The notes under the pieces are model-generated. The model was not told the origin of the DNA, searched no databases, and saw only the letters and a list, made by a program, of their open reading frames with translations. Source: CAWJMN01 sp963844055 (lineage in GTDB: Bacteria; Planctomycetota; Planctomycetia; Pirellulales; Pirellulaceae). From it: DNA of 64,000 nt. The position numbers were made by a program, and so were the translations under genes. This document shows, in pieces, positions 59,939 to 64,000 of this stretch; within the stretch, counting starts at the first letter, position 1; the number at the start of each line of letters is the position of its first letter. Location: the NCBI GenBank assembly GCA_963844055.1, contig CAWJMN010000001.1, positions 1,364,001 through 1,428,000 on the forward strand, given 5' to 3'.

Positions 59939-62263
59939 ATGAAGGCTTCACGAATTGGATTTACAGGCGAGATTTTCCGACGCGCGCAAGGCGTTGGTTT
60001 CCGGCGCCTGATTGCAATTGCCTTTGCGTGCGTCTTGGCGATCGGTGGGCCATCGCATTTTTGGTACGCCAGTGTTATTGCGCAGGAAGCCGTGCCAGAA
60101 GCTAAAGGCAAAGAGGGAGCCGAAAAAGAGCAAGAGTTCTCGGTAACGAAGCTAACCAAGCTTGGGCGACCATCGATTGTTGTGATCGGCCATTACGGTC
60201 GTGATGGCAAGCCGCAAGGAATGGGGACAGGCTTTGCAATCTCGAAGGATGGATTGGTTGCCACCAACCTGCATGTGATCGGAGAGGCACGAGCGATTTT
60301 TGTTCAAACGGCAGATGGAAAGTCGCTGAAGGTGACGCAGGTTTATGCATCGGACCGAGGATTGGATCTGGCCGTTTTGCGAGTGGAAGGGCTGGAGCTG
60401 CCGGCGCTTGAACTGGGAGACTCGTTAGCGGTTGAGCAGGGGGAGCAGGTTATTGCACTGGGCAATCCGCAGGGGCTGAAGTACAGCGTGGTGAGTGGCG
60501 TTGTTTCAAGTCGCCGCGAGATGGCAGGTCGCGGAATGTTGCAGTTGGCGATTCCGATTGAGCCAGGAAATAGCGGTGGGCCGGTGCTCGATCAGAAGGG
60601 GCGTGTGCTGGGGATCGTTACGATGAAGTCGCTGGTGACGGAGAACCTGGGATTTGCGGTGGAAGTGGCAGAACTAAAGCGGCTTTTGGCTCGGCCCAAT
60701 ACGATTCCCATGGATCGCTGGTTGACGCTCGGCTCGCTGGATAGCAAGTTTTGGAAGCCGCGATTTGGCGGTGGATGGTTGCAACGGAGTGGAAAGCTGG
60801 TGGCCAGTGGAAGTGGTGAGGGCTTTGGCGGGCGAATGATTTGCCAATCCCAGCAGGCGATGCCAGAAGTCCCTTATGAAGTGAGCGTACAGGTAAAGCT
60901 GGATTCGGAAAGTGGTGCTGCGGGGCTGATTTTTGGTGACGAAGGGGAGCATCGGCATTTTGGATTTTATCCCTCGGGGGGCAAGTTACGGCTGGTAAGG
61001 TTCGATGGCCCCGATGTGCTGAGCTGGCAGATTCTGGAGGATCAAGCGTCGCGAGCCTATAAAACCGGAGAGTGGAATGAATTGAAGGTTCGGGTTGATG
61101 CGACGGGGGCCAAGTGTTTTGTAAATGGTGAATTGCAGTACGACGCCAAGATCACGATCCCGGCCAATGGGCATGTAGGACTTGTGAAATTTCGCGAGCC
61201 AGGGGCTGAGTATCGTCGCTTTCAGCTGAAGAAGCAGGAGCAAGCGACGATGGAAGATGCTGATGCGCTGAAAAAGGTGCGAGAGAACATCGAATCGCTT
61301 CCGCCGCTTGCCAAAACCGATTTGCAGGCCCGAGCCAAGATTTCAGAAGTACCTTGGCAAGGCGTGCGCGTGATAGAGCAGCGCGTGAAGGAGCTAAAGC
61401 AACGCGCGAGTGAACTAGAAAAGATTTCACTGGACCTGCAATGTGACGACGTGCTTGCTCGACTGGAAAAAGTGTGTGGTCCACAAGTGCAGCAAGTTGA
61501 TCTGCTGCGAAGTGGGTTGTTACTCGCACAGCTTGACGACGGAGAGCTTGAAGTGGAACCTTATGTTGCTGCCCTGGAACGGATGGCGGAAGAGGTCACT
61601 TCCAAGCTGGCGAAAGATGCCGACGGCAAGGCCAAGCTCTCGCGGCTTCATCAGTACATGTTTGAAGAGAATGGGTTTCATGGAAGTCGAGCCGATTACT
61701 ATCATCGCGCTAACAGCTATTTAAACCGCGTGATTGACGATCGTGAGGGGATTCCGATCACGCTGTCGGTTCTATATATGGAACTGGCCAAACGGGTTGG
61801 ACTTTCGGTTGAAGGGGTGGGGCTGCCGGGACATTTTGTGGTGCGCGTGAAAGCATCCCCGGATGAGGAAGGTTCTATCGTTGATGTGTTTGATCGTGGG
61901 AAAACGCTGACCAAAGCCGAGGCCGAAGCACTTGTCCGCGAGCAAACCGGAAGTGTGCCAACGGCCGAGGATTGGAAGGCCGTCACGGATCGGGCGATCT
62001 TGCAGCGAATGCTTCAGAACCTACTGGGAGTTGCCCAGCAGCAGAGTGATCGAGAGGCAGTGCGTCGCTATTTGGCGGCGGTGATCGTTATCGATCCGAC
62101 ACTAATGCGGCAAAGGGGGCTCAAGGCGACGCTCGACTTTGAAACGGGAAGATTCACGCAAAGCCTGCAAGGGCTGGATTGGTTCTTAGAGACGATGCCC
62201 GACGGGATCGATTTGAATGAGATTCGCGAGCTTCGTGCACGATTTGAACAATCGCAGCCGTAA
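59939..62263 (+). CDS. Secreted S1C protease fused to LamG-like and SirB1 domains
   Basis: A 774-residue exported fusion. Signal/anchor at about 22-48 (RLIAIAFACVLAIGGPS). A trypsin-like DegP-type protease spans about 70-245 with catalytic H112 (TNLHVIG), D143 (GLDLAVL) and S212 (GNSGGPV). Residues 250-415 form a jelly-roll, LamG-like domain (WLQRSGKLVASGSGEG, GEWNELKVRVDATGAKCFVNGELQY). About 545-770 is a complete SirB1/transglutaminase-core-2 domain: NGFHGSRADYYHRANSYLN, REGIPITLSVLYMELAKRVGL, GLPGHFVVRV, then a TPR-like end (QRGLKATLDFETGRFTQSL). No PDZ domain is present. I have not seen this exact combination described. The AAAGGGG site precedes the ATG. Confidence 0.85.
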   Translation: MKASRIGFTGEIFRRAQGVGFRRLIAIAFACVLAIGGPSHFWYASVIAQEAVPEAKGKEGAEKEQEFSVTKLTKLGRPSIVVIGHYGRDGKPQGMGTGFAISKDGLVATNLHVIGEARAIFVQTADGKSLKVTQVYASDRGLDLAVLRVEGLELPALELGDSLAVEQGEQVIALGNPQGLKYSVVSGVVSSRREMAGRGMLQLAIPIEPGNSGGPVLDQKGRVLGIVTMKSLVTENLGFAVEVAELKRLLARPNTIPMDRWLTLGSLDSKFWKPRFGGGWLQRSGKLVASGSGEGFGGRMICQSQQAMPEVPYEVSVQVKLDSESGAAGLIFGDEGEHRHFGFYPSGGKLRLVRFDGPDVLSWQILEDQASRAYKTGEWNELKVRVDATGAKCFVNGELQYDAKITIPANGHVGLVKFREPGAEYRRFQLKKQEQATMEDADALKKVRENIESLPPLAKTDLQARAKISEVPWQGVRVIEQRVKELKQRASELEKISLDLQCDDVLARLEKVCGPQVQQVDLLRSGLLLAQLDDGELEVEPYVAALERMAEEVTSKLAKDADGKAKLSRLHQYMFEENGFHGSRADYYHRANSYLNRVIDDREGIPITLSVLYMELAKRVGLSVEGVGLPGHFVVRVKASPDEEGSIVDVFDRGKTLTKAEAEALVREQTGSVPTAEDWKAVTDRAILQRMLQNLLGVAQQQSDREAVRRYLAAVIVIDPTLMRQRGLKATLDFETGRFTQSLQGLDWFLETMPDGIDLNEIRELRARFEQSQP

Positions 62264-62303
62264 GTAAGCAATGTCTTGCAAAGCAACTGTGTTTGGTGCT
62301 TTG

Positions 62304-62858
62304 TTATTCTGCTTTGCCTGATGTTACAAGCTTTTCGATGGCGGCGAGGATCTCGGCGGGTTCAGCCATTCGGCCGGCACCTACTTGGCGACAGGAGAGC
62401 CAGCCCGAGGCGGGATCAACAAAGTGGATTCCATCGGCGTGAAGCTGCGCGACGTTGCGCTTGACGGCAGGATGTTCCCACATCTGTGAATTCATGGCGG
62501 GTGCGATCAGCACCGGGCCATCAAAGGCAAGGTACAGTGTGCTGAGAAGGTCGGCAGCGCTCCCAGAGACGGCATTGGCAATGAAGTTAGCGGTGGCAGG
62601 AGCGATCACCAGCAGGTCTTGCCCCTGGGCGAGGCTGATGTGGGCACCCAGTGGATAGGTTGGATCGCCAAACAGCTTGCGAGCAACGGGCTTGCCGGTG
62701 AGTGCGGCAAAGGTGGCCTCTCCTACGAATCGTTCGGCTGCCTCGGTCATCACAACGGTGACAGAGGCACCGGCCTGAACCAACTGGCTAACCAGCATGG
62801 CGGTCTTATAGGCCGCAATGCCTCCGGTGACTCCGATGACAATCTTCTTGCCGTTCAT
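62304..62858 (-). CDS. coaC: Phosphopantothenoylcysteine decarboxylase (stand-alone CoaC)
   Basis: FMN enzyme of coenzyme A synthesis. The 184-residue flavoprotein has GVTGGIAAYKTAMLVSQL, GAHISLAQ with the active-site histidine H73, VIAPATANFIANAVSG, and PVLIAPAMNSQMWEHP with the P-A-M-N substrate motif. The ligase half CoaB, which is fused in most bacteria as CoaBC/Dfp, is absent, so ligation must be done by a separate gene. It lies downstream of gmk-rpoZ in the same direction, the common gmk-rpoZ-coaBC order, but a terminator intervenes. Confidence 0.9.
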   Translation of the reverse strand: MNGKKIVIGVTGGIAAYKTAMLVSQLVQAGASVTVVMTEAAERFVGEATFAALTGKPVARKLFGDPTYPLGAHISLAQGQDLLVIAPATANFIANAVSGSAADLLSTLYLAFDGPVLIAPAMNSQMWEHPAVKRNVAQLHADGIHFVDPASGWLSCRQVGAGRMAEPAEILAAIEKLVTSGKAE

Positions 62859-62954
62859 AAGTGGAAGTGGGCGATGGTGAGGGTTGGCTGCGAAGTGCTG
62901 TAAAGTAAGGTTGTGCGACTACGTCCATTATATCTGGCCGCGGATAGGTAGGGA

Positions 62955-62993
62955 CATGAAAAAAGCCCCAGGCGATTGCTTGGGGCTTTCTTG
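62955..62993 (-). terminator. Intrinsic terminator after rpoZ
   Basis: 9-bp stem AAAGCCCCA / TGGGGCTTT with a 10-nt loop. Leftward it is followed by TTTTTTC, so it ends the gmk-rpoZ transcript 48 nt after rpoZ. Rightward it also has TTTCTTGTTTT, so it may be bidirectional. Confidence 0.85.
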
Positions 62994-63041
62994 TTTTGGT
63001 TCAAAGGTGTTGCGATGCCTAAACGGCACTGCGGATTGTCT

Positions 63042-63305
63042 TTACAGGTCGCCGAGATCTAGTTCCATCGACTCGCCCGTCCCTTGGAATTCGCCGTTGG
63101 CGCGAATGTTCTCTTGGGCATCGAGGAATATCTTGTCTTGCAAGATTTCCTGGATCGCAATGACCATCTTGTCGGTCGATGCGATATCAACCAGGGGACG
63201 GCTGCCTTGATTGAGCTGTACCAAACGCTTTTGAATCAGCGTGGAAAGCTTGAAGCGGCCACCAACCTTGTTGACGATGGATTCTTCTTTGAGTTCTTCA
63301 ATCAT
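63042..63305 (-). CDS. rpoZ: RNA polymerase omega subunit
   Basis: A small core-assembly subunit of RNA polymerase. The 87-residue chain from the ATG at 63305 has EESIVNKVGGRFKLSTLIQKRLVQLNQGSRPLVD, the classic omega segment, then DKMVIAIQEILQDKIF. The C-terminal 20 residues are acidic and lack a defined fold. It starts 2 nt after the gmk stop, a normal tight gmk-rpoZ pair, so it is cotranscribed. Confidence 0.9.
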   Translation of the reverse strand: MIEELKEESIVNKVGGRFKLSTLIQKRLVQLNQGSRPLVDIASTDKMVIAIQEILQDKIFLDAQENIRANGEFQGTGESMELDLGDL

Positions 63306-63307
63306 GC

Positions 63308-63910
63308 TTACGTTTCTCCATGACGCTTGAGAATTTCGCAAATGCTGCGAACGGATTCCGCCACGTCTTGATTATTGATCTGGTAGTTATACGTATCCGA
63401 AAACGAAAGCTCGCGGCGAGCAACTTCCAGTCGTCGCTTGATGGCATCCTCTGAGTCGGAATTTCGACTTCGTAGGCGTCGTTCAAGTTCAGCCAGTGAG
63501 CCGCAATGAACGAAGATGGTGAGTGTGTTGGGGTGCCGCTTCAGGACGCTGCGTGCCCCCTCTACATCAATCTCTAAGATTACCCATTTTTGGGCCGCAA
63601 GTCCAGTCGCCACTTCGCTTTGCAAAGTTCCGTACCAGTCGCCACGGCCAAAAACCTCTTTACATTCGAGGAATTCATCGGCCTCCCGACGCTTGGCAAA
63701 CTCTTCCCGCGACAGGAAATGGTAGTCGATGCCGTCTCTCTCGCCTGCTCGGGGGGGTCTCGTGGTGGCAGAGACGCTGATGGCGAGGGGGAGGGAGCAG
63801 TTTTTGATAAGTTCCCGCACGACCGTCGACTTGCCAGCCCCTGATGGGCCAGAGATCACCACGAGCCCGCCACGGGAGGGGCGATTAGGTTGTGGGGTGA
63901 CCTGGGACAT
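63308..63910 (-). CDS. gmk: Guanylate kinase
   Basis: Phosphorylates GMP to GDP with ATP. The 200-residue enzyme has the P-loop ISGPSGAGKST (K27), then SVSATTRPPRAGERDGIDYHFL, the GMP-binding segment, VFGRGDWYGT, and VILEIDVEGARSV. The lid (RLRSRNSDSEDAIKRRL) follows. The family length is about 200. It is followed 2 nt later by rpoZ and preceded 32 nt upstream by the end of yicC, the standard yicC-gmk-rpoZ order. Confidence 0.96.
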   Translation of the reverse strand: MSQVTPQPNRPSRGGLVVISGPSGAGKSTVVRELIKNCSLPLAISVSATTRPPRAGERDGIDYHFLSREEFAKRREADEFLECKEVFGRGDWYGTLQSEVATGLAAQKWVILEIDVEGARSVLKRHPNTLTIFVHCGSLAELERRLRSRNSDSEDAIKRRLEVARRELSFSDTYNYQINNQDVAESVRSICEILKRHGET

Positions 63911-63942
63911 GGCGATTTACGTGCGGAAGGGGACGGGAAAGA

Positions 63943-64000
63943 CTATTCGATGTTTTGGACCATCTCGCGGATGCGTTCGATGACCGACTTGATCTCTACC
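63943..64000 (-). CDS. yicC: 3' end of a YicC-family gene (partial)
   Basis: Only the last 19 codons lie in the window; the rest extends past 64000. Read leftward they give VEIKSVIERIREMVQNIE and a TAG stop. This is the characteristic C-terminal helix of YicC-type stress-induced ribonuclease family proteins, which end in I-E-x-I-R-E-Q-x-Q-N-I/V-E. The position immediately before gmk is the usual place of yicC. Confidence rests on that context plus the short end match. Confidence 0.8.
   Translation of the reverse strand, partial: VEIKSVIERIREMVQNIE

Overview
The window looks like a chromosomal segment of a planctomycete, most likely of the order Pirellulales. I infer this from several things. 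There are many long secreted or membrane-anchored proteins with no close parallel outside that phylum. CxxC...CxxC zinc-ribbon heads recur on otherwise unrelated proteins. A Ser/Thr kinase carries an LVxxGxLTxxQ head. Tat-exported Gfo/Idh/MocA and amidohydrolase proteins are present. A tetrahydromethanopterin-linked C1 gene pair (fae, mtd) sits among housekeeping genes. I see no rRNA, tRNA, CRISPR array, insertion sequence, integrase or phage gene. The genus cannot be fixed from this alone.

Layout. 1-2.4 kb: thiS-thiG and a DUF1844 gene, preceded by a small anchored protein. 2.9-9.9 kb: a cytosolic Gfo/Idh/MocA oxidoreductase, a secreted STN-like protein, a TPR protein, two zinc-ribbon proteins and a PLP decarboxylase. 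10-12 kb: a disordered Arg/Asp-rich protein with DPRD repeats. 12.6-18.1 kb: a 956-residue secreted protein, a PlsC acyltransferase, an EboE-like protein and csrA. 18.1-22.1 kb: argB-argD-argF-rph, leftward. 22.5-25.8 kb: a GlmU-like uridylyltransferase, prs, a zinc-ribbon membrane protein and a macro-domain protein. 25.8-31.7 kb: a 1324-residue helical protein divergent from a secreted beta-propeller protein. 31.9-34.8 kb: a frameshifted Tat amidohydrolase, then fae and mtd. 34.8-40 kb: an AAA ATPase, ribBA, two linked genes including a nucleoside phosphorylase, and apbE. 40.2-43.6 kb: a second frameshifted gene (Tat Gfo/Idh/MocA) and typA. 44-56.8 kb: an eight-gene rightward cluster built around a TolQ/ExbB-type proton channel and two ExbD/TolR proteins. 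56.9-64 kb: a Ser/Thr kinase, an RluA-type pseudouridine synthase, maf, a protease-SirB1 fusion, then coaC, rpoZ, gmk and the 3' end of yicC.

The most system-like part is 44043-56842. It combines a cyclase-fold repeat protein, a glycine-rich single-span protein, the TolQ-type channel, two ExbD subunits (one with a zinc-ribbon head), a membrane-anchored TPR/beta-propeller protein, a TPR-fused peptide-type solute-binding protein with no permease or ATPase nearby, and a secreted partner translationally coupled to it. The convergent kinase next door shares an N-terminal LVxxGxLTxxQ module with the beta-propeller protein. I infer a proton-motive-force-driven envelope machine of unknown purpose. 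No function is demonstrated by the sequence.

Two genes, at 31947-32985 and 40246-41590, are each broken by one apparent extra base. The downstream frames are fully intact, so they are either recent mutations or sequence errors. Start codons were reassigned from Shine-Dalgarno placement and family N-termini for argB (TTG), ribBA (GTG), the AAA ATPase, fae, mtd and several others.
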